Made by a program: the position numbers and the translations under genes. From CAWAPD01 sp963783865 (GTDB taxonomy: Bacteria; Actinomycetota; Thermoleophilia; UBA2241), in NCBI GenBank assembly GCA_963783865.1, contig CAWAPD010000004.1, positions 62,001 to 126,000 of the forward strand: a DNA stretch of 64,000 nucleotides, read 5' to 3'. Position 1 is the first letter of the stretch. Each line of letters begins with the position of its first letter. The notes below the pieces were generated by a model that saw nothing but the letters and a program-made list of their open reading frames with translations, did no database searches and was not told the origin of the DNA. Below are positions 17,739 to 25,832 of this stretch, piece by piece.

Positions 17739-17940
17739 CGGTGGCTCCTTTCGCTTGGAGAGACCGGGACGGGCCTCAGGTGTCCCGCGCCCACCTGCGT
17801 GTGGCGGCGCATGGACCCGTCCCCCGAACAGGGGCCGCGGAAGCCGATGCCGCCGTCCGGCGGCGCGGCGCCGCGGCTAGGCGGCCGGGTGGTCTCTCGC
17901 CGCCGACTTGAGGCGTGTGCTCTTCACGCTCGCTCCCTCT
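17739..17940 (-). promoter_or_regulatory. Possible structured RNA leader of mttB1
   Basis: This 202-nt gap between the two mttB genes could fold as one domain. An 8-bp closing stem pairs 17758-17765 with 17891-17898 (GAGAGACC and its complement). Inside are a 5-bp stem 17766-17770/17782-17786, a C-rich/G-rich hairpin near 17820-17834, and a 7-bp hairpin near 17850-17865. The closing stem ends just before the AAAGGAG site of mttB1, the position at which a translation-controlling riboswitch would act. It does not match a riboswitch class that I know. An 8-bp stem can arise by chance in GC-rich DNA, so this is a hypothesis. Confidence 0.35.
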
Positions 17941-19398
17941 CTAGCCGCGGTCGCCGTCTTCGGCGGCGGCGATGATGGCGTCGAACTCGCGCGCGAGGTC
18001 GTCGGCGAAGCCGACCGGCTCGCGCGCGAGCAGCTCGTCGACCCGCGCCCGCGCCCTGGCCACCGTACCGGGCGAACCGGCCGCGCGCCAGGCCTCGAGG
18101 TTGCCGGTCTCTCCGAGGCGGGCCCGCCAGAGCTCGCGCACGTGCTTGCGCGTGTGCGAGTCGAACAGGTAGTCGCCCTTGAAGCCCATCTTCCTGATCA
18201 GCTCGACGGCCAGGTGGTCGTCGTCCACGGTCACGCCGCGCAGCAGGCGCGTGACCATGCCGAAGATCTCGTCGTCGATCACGAGCTGCTCGAGGGCGTG
18301 GATCTGCGAGCCGTCGAGCAGGCCGGCGCCGAAGATGAAGTCGGCGCCGGCGAAGAACTCCATGGCCATCGTGAACGTGTTCTCCCAGGCTGCCTGCGGC
18401 TCGGGCTCCTTGGCCTTGGTGCCGCCGTAACCGAGGCCGGCCGGGAGGCCGTAGAAATCGGCCATCTGGGCCTGCACGGCGCGCAGCAGCACCGACTCGG
18501 GCACGGCGGCGAAGTACGAGCCGCTGCGCATGTCGAGCGCCGTCGGCCCGCCCGCGTGGATGATCTTGGCGCCGGGCACGCCGAGCTGCACCGCCACGAT
18601 GGCGGCGAGGATCTCGGTGTTGTTCACGACGGCGGTCCCGGCCGGTGTGACCGGCGCCGTCGCCCCGAGGATCGGCATGGGGTAGAGCATGAACGGGATG
18701 CCGGCCTCGGCCAGCGTGAACGCGAGGTCCATGCCGAACCGCTCCTGGTGGAGCGGCGACACCGTGCACAGGATGGCGCTGAACAGCGGCCGCGCGGCCA
18801 GCTCGGCGCTGCCGCCCTGCACGGCCTCGGCCATGCGGATCAGGCTGCGCGCCTCCCAGCCTTCCTTCATCGAGACGACGATCGCGTGCTTCTCCGACTC
18901 GCGCACGCAGGCGTCGAACTCGTGGAGCACGCGGGTGTGCTCGGGGCGGTCGAGGGCCGAGACGATGGCGGCCGTGGCCGAGACGTTGTCGAGACCCTGC
19001 GCGACGCGGGCGGCCGCGGCCACGTCGGCCTTGGCCGACGGCCGCACGCGGCCGTCCGCGTCGCGCACGAACACGGCGCAGCCGTCGACGGTGAGGTAGG
19101 CATGGTCGCCGTCCAGAGGCAGGTCGTACCCGGGGGCGCGGCCGCCGAGCACGAAGCTGCGGGGCAGCGTCCGCAGAGCCTCCTCGACCGCCTCGGGCGG
19201 CAGCCTGGCCACCGTCGTCTCGTAGTCGACCTCGGCGCCGTGGGCGGCGAGCACGTCGAGCGCCCGGCGCGAGTGGTACATCACACCGACCGTCTGCAGG
19301 AGGTCGAGCGAGGTCTCGTGGATGCGACGCACCTCGTCGGGGTCGAGCACCGCCAGGCGGCGATGAGGGCCGACATGGTGCAGGTCGGCGTGGGTCAT
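17941..19398 (-). CDS. MttB-family (trimethylamine methyltransferase-like) protein 2
   Basis: A 485-residue paralogue of the downstream mttB1, with the same blocks (HEFDACVRESEKHAIVVSMKE, then SPLHQERFGMDLA). It also lacks an in-frame TAG. ATG at 19398 overlaps the racemase stop as ATGA with a strong AGGAAGG site, so this copy is translated with a PLP amino-acid racemase. That pairing suggests a substrate derived from an amino acid, such as an N-methylated or betaine form, with the racemase adjusting stereochemistry. This is inference from context only. Confidence 0.88.
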   Translation of the reverse strand: MTHADLHHVGPHRRLAVLDPDEVRRIHETSLDLLQTVGVMYHSRRALDVLAAHGAEVDYETTVARLPPEAVEEALRTLPRSFVLGGRAPGYDLPLDGDHAYLTVDGCAVFVRDADGRVRPSAKADVAAAARVAQGLDNVSATAAIVSALDRPEHTRVLHEFDACVRESEKHAIVVSMKEGWEARSLIRMAEAVQGGSAELAARPLFSAILCTVSPLHQERFGMDLAFTLAEAGIPFMLYPMPILGATAPVTPAGTAVVNNTEILAAIVAVQLGVPGAKIIHAGGPTALDMRSGSYFAAVPESVLLRAVQAQMADFYGLPAGLGYGGTKAKEPEPQAAWENTFTMAMEFFAGADFIFGAGLLDGSQIHALEQLVIDDEIFGMVTRLLRGVTVDDDHLAVELIRKMGFKGDYLFDSHTRKHVRELWRARLGETGNLEAWRAAGSPGTVARARARVDELLAREPVGFADDLAREFDAIIAAAEDGDRG

Positions 19399-20483
19399 AA
19401 AGGTCCTTCCTGGTCGGACGGCGCGGCCTGCGCTCCGGCGCCGGCGAACCGCTTCTCGACGAACGGTGAGGTGACGGCGCGCACCAGCGCGTCGTAATCG
19501 ACGGCGAAGTCGACGGTGCTGCCCGGCGCCAGACGGTCGGGAGCGATGAGGACGCTCACGTCGCTGGTCATGCCGGCGAGACGCGCTCCCCGAAGCAGTG
19601 GGCGCAGCCCGTGCAACTCCGCGTCGCGGTGGCCCAGAGCGATCAGGGCGTACCAGGCGGGCCCGGCCGGCAGCTCGACGTCGGGCTCGTGGCCGAGGGC
19701 GTCGCGGCCGGCCGGGCCCGCCGGTGCCGGGGGCTTCTCGAAGCACTCGAGGACCGTCGCGGTCAGCACCGGGTCGAACCGCTCCACCCCGACCAGCGGA
19801 GCGGCCGAGACGAAGTCGTAGCCATAGAGCGGGCCGCCGCCCGAGCGGATCTCGGTGCGCTGACGGGGCCGGTAGCCGTCGAGGTGCTGCAGGCAGCAGG
19901 TGCCGCCCAGCGAGAGCAGGGGCTCGGGCTCGCACAGGCTGGCGATCGAGGCGAGCACCTCCTCGGCCCGGCGGAACAGCGCCTGGGTCGGCAGCTGGCC
20001 CGACAGGCAAGCGAAGTTGACGGCGATCCCCGACAGGGTGACGCCGGGCAGGGCGGCGAGGCGCGCGGCTGCCGCCGGCGCGTCGTCGGGCAGGAGCCCT
20101 TCGCGGCGATCGCCGAGGTCGACGCCGAGCAGCAGCTCGACCGGCAAGCCGGGCGCGTGCTCGCCGAGGCGGGCGGCCACCGCCGCGTCGGTCAGCACGA
20201 CGCGGTCGGCGACCTGGGCGGCCGTCTCGAGCTCGTGCGGCTGCGGCGAGCGGATCAGGGTCAGCGGCGCCAGGGCGTGGGCGGCGAGCCGCACGAGGGA
20301 GGGCAGGCGAGAGTCTGCCAGGCCGGCGCAGCCGGCCTCGAGCATCGCCTGCCCGACCAGCGGCTCGCCGTCGACGGCCTTGGTCACTCCCACGAGCTCG
20401 ATCCCTCGCGCCATCAAGCGGTCGGCCAGCGCCGCCGTGGTGGCGGCGATGGCGTCGAGATCGAGTGTCAGGTGCGGCTCCAT
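19395..20483 (-). CDS. PLP-dependent amino-acid racemase (ornithine/alanine racemase-like)
   Basis: A 362-residue fold-type III PLP enzyme of the alanine/ornithine racemase group. The PLP lysine is Lys35 in VGVTKAVDG. Further family segments are AGLADSRLPSLVRL, GVDLGDRREGLLPDD and RSGGGPLYGYDF. A C-terminal beta domain completes the fold. The sequence looks more like the ornithine racemase/YhfX branch than housekeeping Alr, and its operon partner is a methyltransferase rather than a cell-wall gene, so a catabolic role is likely. An AGGAG site precedes the ATG by about 14 nt. Confidence 0.8.
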   Translation of the reverse strand: MEPHLTLDLDAIAATTAALADRLMARGIELVGVTKAVDGEPLVGQAMLEAGCAGLADSRLPSLVRLAAHALAPLTLIRSPQPHELETAAQVADRVVLTDAAVAARLGEHAPGLPVELLLGVDLGDRREGLLPDDAPAAAARLAALPGVTLSGIAVNFACLSGQLPTQALFRRAEEVLASIASLCEPEPLLSLGGTCCLQHLDGYRPRQRTEIRSGGGPLYGYDFVSAAPLVGVERFDPVLTATVLECFEKPPAPAGPAGRDALGHEPDVELPAGPAWYALIALGHRDAELHGLRPLLRGARLAGMTSDVSVLIAPDRLAPGSTVDFAVDYDALVRAVTSPFVEKRFAGAGAQAAPSDQEGPL

Positions 20484-20856
20484 GCTTCTGCGGACTCCTG
20501 TTCTACCATGCGCTCGGCCTCGCGACGGGCGTTGGTCACGAGGGACCGACGGCGGGGCGGGCGGCGATCGCCGGGCCCGGTCGCCCGGTCGGCGGCCGGG
20601 GCGCCCGCGGCGCCCCGGGCGAAGAGGGCGGGCGGCAGGCGCCGCCGCGCGCCGGGACTAATAGTCGTGGAAGGTGGCGCCGAACAGGGCGGCGATGCGC
20701 GCGGGCGAAGATGTCGGTTGAGCGCTCATGACGGCCGCGACAGGGGAGGCCGGCTCCCCCGGCGGGCACAGTATACTGGGCGCCCATGCCGCGACAAAGC
20801 GCCGCCTCGTCGAAGGGGCGTCGCGGGCTGGGAACGTCGAGAGCGGGAGGCGCGAC
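20484..20856. promoter_or_regulatory. Divergent control region between racemase and decarboxylase
   Basis: A 373-nt gap between divergently transcribed genes. It holds short GC-rich inverted repeats (10-bp arms at 20596-20605/20609-20618) and, toward the plus-strand gene, TATACT at 20772-20777 with no good -35. That -10 would give a leader of about 73 nt to the GTG at 20857. I see no clear minus-strand promoter. Confidence 0.45.
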
Positions 20857-22254
20857 GTGGCGTTTCGTGGTGACGACATCGAGGTCCGGAGCGGGCACCT
20901 GGTCTTCGAGGGCGTCGACGTCGTCGATCTGGCCCGGCAGGTCGAGACTCCCTTCTTCCTGTTCTCCGCGAGCCGGATCCGCGACAACGTCGACGGGCTC
21001 GTGCGGGCGTTCACCGCCCGGCACCCGCGTACCGAGATCTTCTTCGCCAGCAAGGCCAACTCCAACCTCTGGTTCCTCGACCAGGTGCGCCGCGCGGGCA
21101 TCAACGTCGAGGTCAACGCCGCCGGGGAGCTGTGGAAGGCCCTGCGGGTCGGCTTCGCGCCGCGTCAGATCGTGTTCAACGGCGCCGCCAAGACGCGGGC
21201 CGAGATCGGCGCCGCGCTCGACGCCGGCATCAGGGCGATCACCGTCGACTCGCGCTTCGAGCTGGAGAGGATCGCCGGCGTGGCGCGTGAGCGCGGCGCC
21301 GTGGCGGCGGTCGACCTGCGGGTCGACGTCGACGTGCCGACGCTCACCCACCCGGGTCTGATGACGACCCACGGCGGCAAGGCCGGCATCGACCTGGACG
21401 AGGCGATGCCGGCCTTCGCGTTCGCGGCCGGCGAGCCGCATCTGTCGCTCGAAGGCCTCCACCTGCACATCGGCTCGCAGATCACCGGCGTCGAGCCGTA
21501 CGAGCGGGCCCTCGGCACGGCACTCGACCTGATCGAGCGGGTCGAGCGCGAGCTCGGCGTCACGCTCGGCCACCTCAACGCCGGGGGCGGCATCGCCATC
21601 CCGTACCGCGACGACCCGGTCTGCGAGCCGGTCGACTACTTCTGCTCATCCCTCACGCCCGACGATTACGCGGAGGCCATCGCCGGCGCCGTGGCCGCCC
21701 GTCGGCCCGGCGTCGAGCTCTTCGTCGAGCCCGGCCGCGCCATCGCCGGCGACACGGCGCTGCTCGTGTCGCGGGTGGAGAACGAGAAGACCAAGGGCCT
21801 GCGCGACGCCGGTGGCCGGCGCGTCGGCGACGAGCGCTGGTTGACGGTCGACGCCGGGTTCAACGTCCTGCTGGAGCACACGAACTATCGCTGGTACTAC
21901 CAGGCGGCGGTCGCCAGCCGCGCCGGCGAGCCGGCCGACGCGCCGTTCCGGCTCGCCGGCCCGCTGTGCGACGGGGGCGACGTGTTCGCCGGCGACGACG
22001 ACACCATGTACCGGCGGTTCCCGGCCGCGACCGGCGCCGGCGACGTGATCGTGTTCTTCGACGTCGGCGCCTACACGCTCGAGATGATGAACCCCTACAA
22101 CGCGCGGCCCCGCCCGGGCGCGTACGCCGTCGACGCCGGCGGCGTCACGCAGATCCGCGCGCCCGAGACCAACGAGGACATGGTCCGCCACGACGTCGAA
22201 GCCTCAGAGGCCGCACGCGTGCTTTCGCGTGAAGACGCGGCCGGCGCGGGCTGA
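20857..22254 (+). CDS. PLP decarboxylase of the DAP/ornithine decarboxylase family
   Basis: A 465-residue group IV decarboxylase (fold type III barrel plus beta domain). PLP Lys66 lies in FFASKANSN, followed by LHLHIGSQI, the phosphate-binding HLNAGGGIAIP, FVEPGRAI, and the active-site CDGGD with DVGAYTLEMM. Meso-DAP, ornithine, arginine or carboxynorspermidine decarboxylases all look like this. It does not sit with lysine genes, so it may serve the neighbouring amine pathway. GTG at 20857 is chosen for its GGGAGG site; an upstream in-frame extension to 20728 is low complexity and precedes the -10. Confidence 0.82.
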   Translation: MAFRGDDIEVRSGHLVFEGVDVVDLARQVETPFFLFSASRIRDNVDGLVRAFTARHPRTEIFFASKANSNLWFLDQVRRAGINVEVNAAGELWKALRVGFAPRQIVFNGAAKTRAEIGAALDAGIRAITVDSRFELERIAGVARERGAVAAVDLRVDVDVPTLTHPGLMTTHGGKAGIDLDEAMPAFAFAAGEPHLSLEGLHLHIGSQITGVEPYERALGTALDLIERVERELGVTLGHLNAGGGIAIPYRDDPVCEPVDYFCSSLTPDDYAEAIAGAVAARRPGVELFVEPGRAIAGDTALLVSRVENEKTKGLRDAGGRRVGDERWLTVDAGFNVLLEHTNYRWYYQAAVASRAGEPADAPFRLAGPLCDGGDVFAGDDDTMYRRFPAATGAGDVIVFFDVGAYTLEMMNPYNARPRPGAYAVDAGGVTQIRAPETNEDMVRHDVEASEAARVLSREDAAGAG

Positions 22255-22263
22255 GGCACCGGG

Positions 22264-23379
22264 TCAGGGCAGCGACGTGGCGGCCGCGGCCAGCGCCGGC
22301 GACACCGCCACCTCGACGGCGCGCGAGCCGTAGTCTTCGGCGACGGGCAGGTCCGGGCCGCCGGCGATGCTGGTCGCGAGCGGTACGGGCCGGGCGACCG
22401 ACGCCGGGCTCGCTTCGAGGCCGGCGTCGGTCGCCCAGCGCTGGAGTCGCCGGCGTCCCTGATCGTCGGAGGCGACCAGGAGAAGGTACCGCCACGCTGG
22501 TCCAGCGGCGCTTCCAACGCCGACGCCGGCCGCGACGAGGCCGCGTCGGGAAGCTGCCTCGGCCGCGGCAAGCGCCACAGCGCGCCGCCGTTCGAGGGCG
22601 GCCTCGAGATCGGAGAGCTCCCTCACCCCGGTCGCCGCCGCGGCCTCGTCGATACGGTAGCCGTTGTGGTGCGTGATGGTGCAGTCGTGCAGCAGGCAAT
22701 CGTCCTCGAGGGGCGCGGCTGTCGAGCGCAAGTCCTCGAGACGACGAAGGGCGGCTTCGTCGCCGGTGGCGACGAAGCCGCCCCCGTCCGGAGCCGGCCC
22801 GAAGCCGAACACCGCCAGGTCGCCGCGCGTGCCCACCGGTCCGCCGCCGGTCACCGCCCCGAGCGCCTTCCGGCAGTCCTCCACGAGGGTGACACCGTGG
22901 GCGGCCGTGATCGCCACGAGGTCGTCGAGGGGCGCCGGGAAGCCGTGGTAGTGGTCGACGAGGACGGCGCGGGTACGGCGGGTCAGGAGCCGCTCGACCT
23001 GGCCGGGATCGAGGAAGGGGCGCTCGACCGATGTGACGTCGGCGAGCACCGGTCGGCCACCGGCAAGCACGACGAGATTGACGACCGGCTGCGTCCCGAG
23101 CGCAGGGACGATGACCTCGTCGTCGGGAGCCAGGTCGAGCGCCAGCAGCGCAAGGCGCAGGGCGGTGGCGCCGCCGGCCACCGGCAGCACGTGGCGGCCG
23201 CCGAGATGGTCTGCCGCCAGGGCCCCCAGCGCCGAGGCCTGGAACCCCTGGGTGAGCCAGCCCGACTTGAGGGCCCCGGAGGCGAGGTCGTCGGTCGTCG
23301 CGGTCGCCTCGCCCGGCGCCGTCGCGCCGGGAAACGGGATGACGTTATCGTCGTGCGATCCCATACCAAAGGGATGCAT
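22264..23379 (-). CDS. DegT/DnrJ-like protein lacking the catalytic lysine
   Basis: About 371 residues with the fold of sugar aminotransferases: GGATALRLALLALDLAPDDEV, ITAAHGVTLVEDCRKALGA, GTRGDLAVFGF and GGFVATGDEAAL are all family segments. The lysine that should bind PLP, normally between the FSF and GGM blocks, is absent; the stretch reads FGFGPAPDGGGFV and is shorter than usual. Known lysine-less relatives act as dehydratases or lose catalysis. The start is uncertain (ATG at 23379 or 23364, GTG at 23427). It faces the decarboxylase tail to tail with a 9-nt gap. Confidence 0.7.
   Translation of the reverse strand: MHPFGMGSHDDNVIPFPGATAPGEATATTDDLASGALKSGWLTQGFQASALGALAADHLGGRHVLPVAGGATALRLALLALDLAPDDEVIVPALGTQPVVNLVVLAGGRPVLADVTSVERPFLDPGQVERLLTRRTRAVLVDHYHGFPAPLDDLVAITAAHGVTLVEDCRKALGAVTGGGPVGTRGDLAVFGFGPAPDGGGFVATGDEAALRRLEDLRSTAAPLEDDCLLHDCTITHHNGYRIDEAAAATGVRELSDLEAALERRRAVALAAAEAASRRGLVAAGVGVGSAAGPAWRYLLLVASDDQGRRRLQRWATDAGLEASPASVARPVPLATSIAGGPDLPVAEDYGSRAVEVAVSPALAAAATSLP
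22749..22783. repeat. 16-bp perfect inverted repeat in the DegT-like gene
   Basis: Arms 22749-22764 and 22768-22783 pair around a 3-nt loop and encode GGFVATGDEAA, a conserved part of the fold. The arms include A and T, which makes chance less likely than for all-GC repeats. Confidence 0.65.
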
Positions 23380-23451
23380 ACCCCGCTGGAGGCCCCACGG
23401 CACCTCGCGAGGCCATTCCAGGGGCACGGACCGCGGGCTCTGCTTGAGAGT

Positions 23452-23490
23452 CGGAGGGGCGGGCCGGCCTGCGGCCGGCCCGCCCCTCCG
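23452..23490 (-). terminator. 18-bp hairpin after the amidase-domain gene
   Basis: Arms 23452-23469 and 23473-23490 pair perfectly with a 3-nt loop. The hairpin lies 8 nt past the stop of the minus-strand amidase-domain gene and upstream of the DegT-like gene. Confidence 0.75.
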
Positions 23491-23497
23491 GCGACGG

Positions 23498-24643
23498 TCA
23501 GAAGTTGATCGACGCCTTGGTCTTTGCCAGACGGTATCTCGTGACGCTCGTGCCGAGCTTCCAGAACACGCGGAGATGGTCGGTCGTGTGGGCGTCGACG
23601 ACCTTCTGGCCGGAGGCGTTGATGCCGACGAACTCGGCCACGTGGTCCCACGAGCCGTCGCCGGTCCAGTCGTAGTAGCAGAAGTCGCCCTTGGCGACGT
23701 CGCTGATCGAGCCGAGGACGTCGGTGTACCGCCCGTTCCAGTAGCCCTGCTGGGGGATCACCGCGATCCAGCTGTGGCTGTAGGTGTCGTCGCTGGGGCC
23801 GCTGGTGCCCTTCTTGTCGTACCACCAGCCCTGCTCGTAGCTGCCCGGCGCCTTGGGAAAGCCGCCGGCGAACATCGTCTGCGAGCCGAAGTTGGCGCAA
23901 TCGGCGCTGAACGACACGTAGGTGGGGTTGTACGAGAGCGCGTACGTATCGGCGTACTTGCCGGCCGCGGCGCGGTCGAAGTAGAAGGTCTGGATGATGC
24001 CGAGAGGTGCGCCGACGACCGGCGGCGGTGAGGGCTGGGACGTCGCGCCGGCCTCGGCCGCGCGCGCCGCCTGCTCGAGAGCGTCGGCGGCGCGCCCGAC
24101 CAGCCCGGCCGGCGCACCGCCGGCCTCGAGCGCGCGCGGCGCAGTGTCGTCGAGGTAGTCGTCGGCCACGACCCGCCAGGCGCCGCCCGCGAGCCTGAGG
24201 CCGACGGTGTGGTCGACGCCCGAGCCCTCGGTGTCGGCGCGCCCGCGCGCGTCGGTCCACGTCGTCAGCGTGATCACGTGCAGGCGCACGCTCGCGGCGA
24301 GCCCGTCGGGCGAGACCGTCTGTCCGGTCACGGTCGGCGTGCACACGACGCGCGCCGCCACGCGGCCGAGCCGTGCGGCGAGACGCTGGGAGCCGCGCGC
24401 GAGAGCGGCCTCGCGGCGGGCGAGCGACGATCCGGCCGGCAGGGTCGCAGAGAGCCGGATCCCGGAGGCGCCGGGCACGGCGGCCGCGGCGCGGACCTTG
24501 AGGTAGGCGGCGGCGGCATCGGCCGGCGAGCTGGCCCCCGACGCCGCCGCCCGCGTGAGCAGTCCGGCGGGGCCTGCGGCGAGGACGGCGGCGGTCACGA
24601 GCAGCAGCCCGGCGCCTTTGAGCAGACGGGTACGGTGACGCAT
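23498..24643 (-). CDS. Secreted protein with a putative amidase domain (Amidase_6-like)
   Basis: A 381-residue exported protein. A signal peptide (about 1-35, RLLKGAGLLLVTAAVLAAGPA) is followed by a domain of about 170 residues with no clear family and then an amidase-like domain (about 218-381). Visible residues are the probable nucleophile Cys249 in DCANFGSQ, His334 in DHVAEFVG and AHTTDH (351-356). The fold is NlpC/P60-like, so a cell-wall or peptide amide substrate is plausible. The gene is 20 nt after a small lipoprotein gene, with which it probably forms an operon, and ends at a strong hairpin. Confidence 0.8.
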   Translation of the reverse strand: MRHRTRLLKGAGLLLVTAAVLAAGPAGLLTRAAASGASSPADAAAAYLKVRAAAAVPGASGIRLSATLPAGSSLARREAALARGSQRLAARLGRVAARVVCTPTVTGQTVSPDGLAASVRLHVITLTTWTDARGRADTEGSGVDHTVGLRLAGGAWRVVADDYLDDTAPRALEAGGAPAGLVGRAADALEQAARAAEAGATSQPSPPPVVGAPLGIIQTFYFDRAAAGKYADTYALSYNPTYVSFSADCANFGSQTMFAGGFPKAPGSYEQGWWYDKKGTSGPSDDTYSHSWIAVIPQQGYWNGRYTDVLGSISDVAKGDFCYYDWTGDGSWDHVAEFVGINASGQKVVDAHTTDHLRVFWKLGTSVTRYRLAKTKASINF

Positions 24644-24663
24644 GGAGACCCCTTTCGGTCGGG

Positions 24664-25155
24664 TTACGGGCTCGTTCCGACGGCTGTGACCAGCCAGTCC
24701 CCCGATGACCCGTCCCTCCTCAGGGTGAAGAACACCGTGACCGTTCCGTCCGACAGCGGGCTGCCCCGTCGGACCGACACGCGCAGCCGCGCCAGGAGCG
24801 TGAGCGACTCGTCCCCGACCCGACCCCACGGCCGTATCGTCACGACCCGCGCCGCCCTGATCGCGCGCAGCTCGGCCGCCGGCCACACGCCGGGCGCGGC
24901 CAGCAGCCGTCGCGCCTGCCCGAGGCGGCCCTGGTCGACGACCTTGACCAGGTCGCGCACGATCAGGGCCGCCGCGAGCGCGATGCGCTCGCGCTGGACC
25001 GCGCTCAGCGTGGGCGTCGGCGACGGCGTGGGCGTGGAGGCCGGCGGCGGCGGGGAGGCGGGGCGCTCGCGACACGCCTGCGTTGTCGCGAGCGCCAGAC
25101 CCGCGGCCGCGACGGCGGCGATGACCAGGGCGCGTGTCGGCGTGAGACGGAGCAT
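24664..25155 (-). CDS. Small lipoprotein-like exported protein
   Basis: A 163-residue protein with an N-terminal hydrophobic segment ending ALATTQAC, which resembles a lipobox although the -2 Gln is unusual. A Pro/Thr/Ser-rich spacer follows (about 35-55), then a domain of about 105 residues ending in beta-rich segments (TVTVFFTLRRDGSSGDWLV). The last part resembles the NTF2-like or nuclear-transport-like tails of cell-surface proteins, but I cannot place it. It lies immediately upstream of the secreted amidase-domain protein. ATG at 25155 is chosen over an upstream in-frame start. Confidence 0.6.
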   Translation of the reverse strand: MLRLTPTRALVIAAVAAAGLALATTQACRERPASPPPPASTPTPSPTPTLSAVQRERIALAAALIVRDLVKVVDQGRLGQARRLLAAPGVWPAAELRAIRAARVVTIRPWGRVGDESLTLLARLRVSVRRGSPLSDGTVTVFFTLRRDGSSGDWLVTAVGTSP

Positions 25156-25301
25156 GGGAGCATGCTGGCAGCTCGCCACCGCCGGCGCAGGATGACGAAC
25201 GGCGTCGGCGGTTGACGTTGGCGATCGTCCACCGTCTGGGCATCCCGTCCGCGCCTGTGGAACAATCGCCGCATGCGGTCATCCGACGATCCCATGCCAG
25301 C

Positions 25302-25832
25302 GTGACTTCGCACGACGAACCGACCGGGGAGCCGCTCCTCGGCGACGAGAGAGATCTGGCGGTCGCCGGCGAGCTCGGCGAGTGGCCGCTGGAACCGCCG
25401 GCCGGCGGCTTCCGTCGCGACCTGCTGCTGGGTGTCCGCTCCGGGCTGGCCACCTTCTGGATGCTGACGCGCACGATGGTGCCGGCCTACGGCGCCGCGC
25501 TGATCCTCGAGAAGATCGGCGCCGTCGACCTGCTGGCCCGGGTGGCGCAGCCGGTCATGTCGCTGCTCGGCCTGCCCGGCAAGGCGGCGCTGCCCCTTGT
25601 CCTCGGCTACATCCTCAACGTCTACGCCGCCATCGGGGCGATCCAGGCCCTCCATCTCTCGTCGCGTGAGGTCACCGTCCTGGCGATGGCCATCCTCATC
25701 AGCCACAACCTGCTGGTGGAGGGGGCCGTCCTGCGCCGGACGGGGATGAGCGGCACGGGCTTCGCCGTGCTGCGCATCGTCGCGGGGCTCGTCGCGGCGG
25801 CGATCCTGAACCTGCTCATGGGGGTGGTCTGA
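25302..25832 (+). CDS. Gate-domain (nucleoside recognition) membrane protein A
   Basis: A 176-residue membrane protein of the Gate family found in FeoB, NupC-type carriers and SpmA/SpmB. The first 45 residues are soluble; after that come about four helices including TRTMVPAYGAALILEKIG, VLGYILNVYAAIGAIQAL and AMAILISHNLLVEGAVL. GTG at 25302 is taken as the start; 25212 is an alternative with a longer tail. It is followed directly (TGAGTG) by a second Gate protein, so the two probably form one transporter or scaffold. The substrate is unknown. Confidence 0.7.
   Translation: MTSHDEPTGEPLLGDERDLAVAGELGEWPLEPPAGGFRRDLLLGVRSGLATFWMLTRTMVPAYGAALILEKIGAVDLLARVAQPVMSLLGLPGKAALPLVLGYILNVYAAIGAIQALHLSSREVTVLAMAILISHNLLVEGAVLRRTGMSGTGFAVLRIVAGLVAAAILNLLMGVV

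Noticed and set aside
17739..17940. A cobalamin riboswitch before mttB1
   Set aside because: I could not find the B12 box or the other conserved blocks; only generic stem pairing is visible.
16275..19398. Pyrrolysine in the MttB proteins
   Set aside because: Both frames run full length with no in-frame TAG before the terminal stop, so they are non-pyrrolysine homologues.
20786..21361. A leaderless gene at 20786, eight bases after TATACT
   Set aside because: The frame is Arg/Ser-rich and overlaps the decarboxylase in another frame; the decarboxylase has a good ribosome site at 20857.
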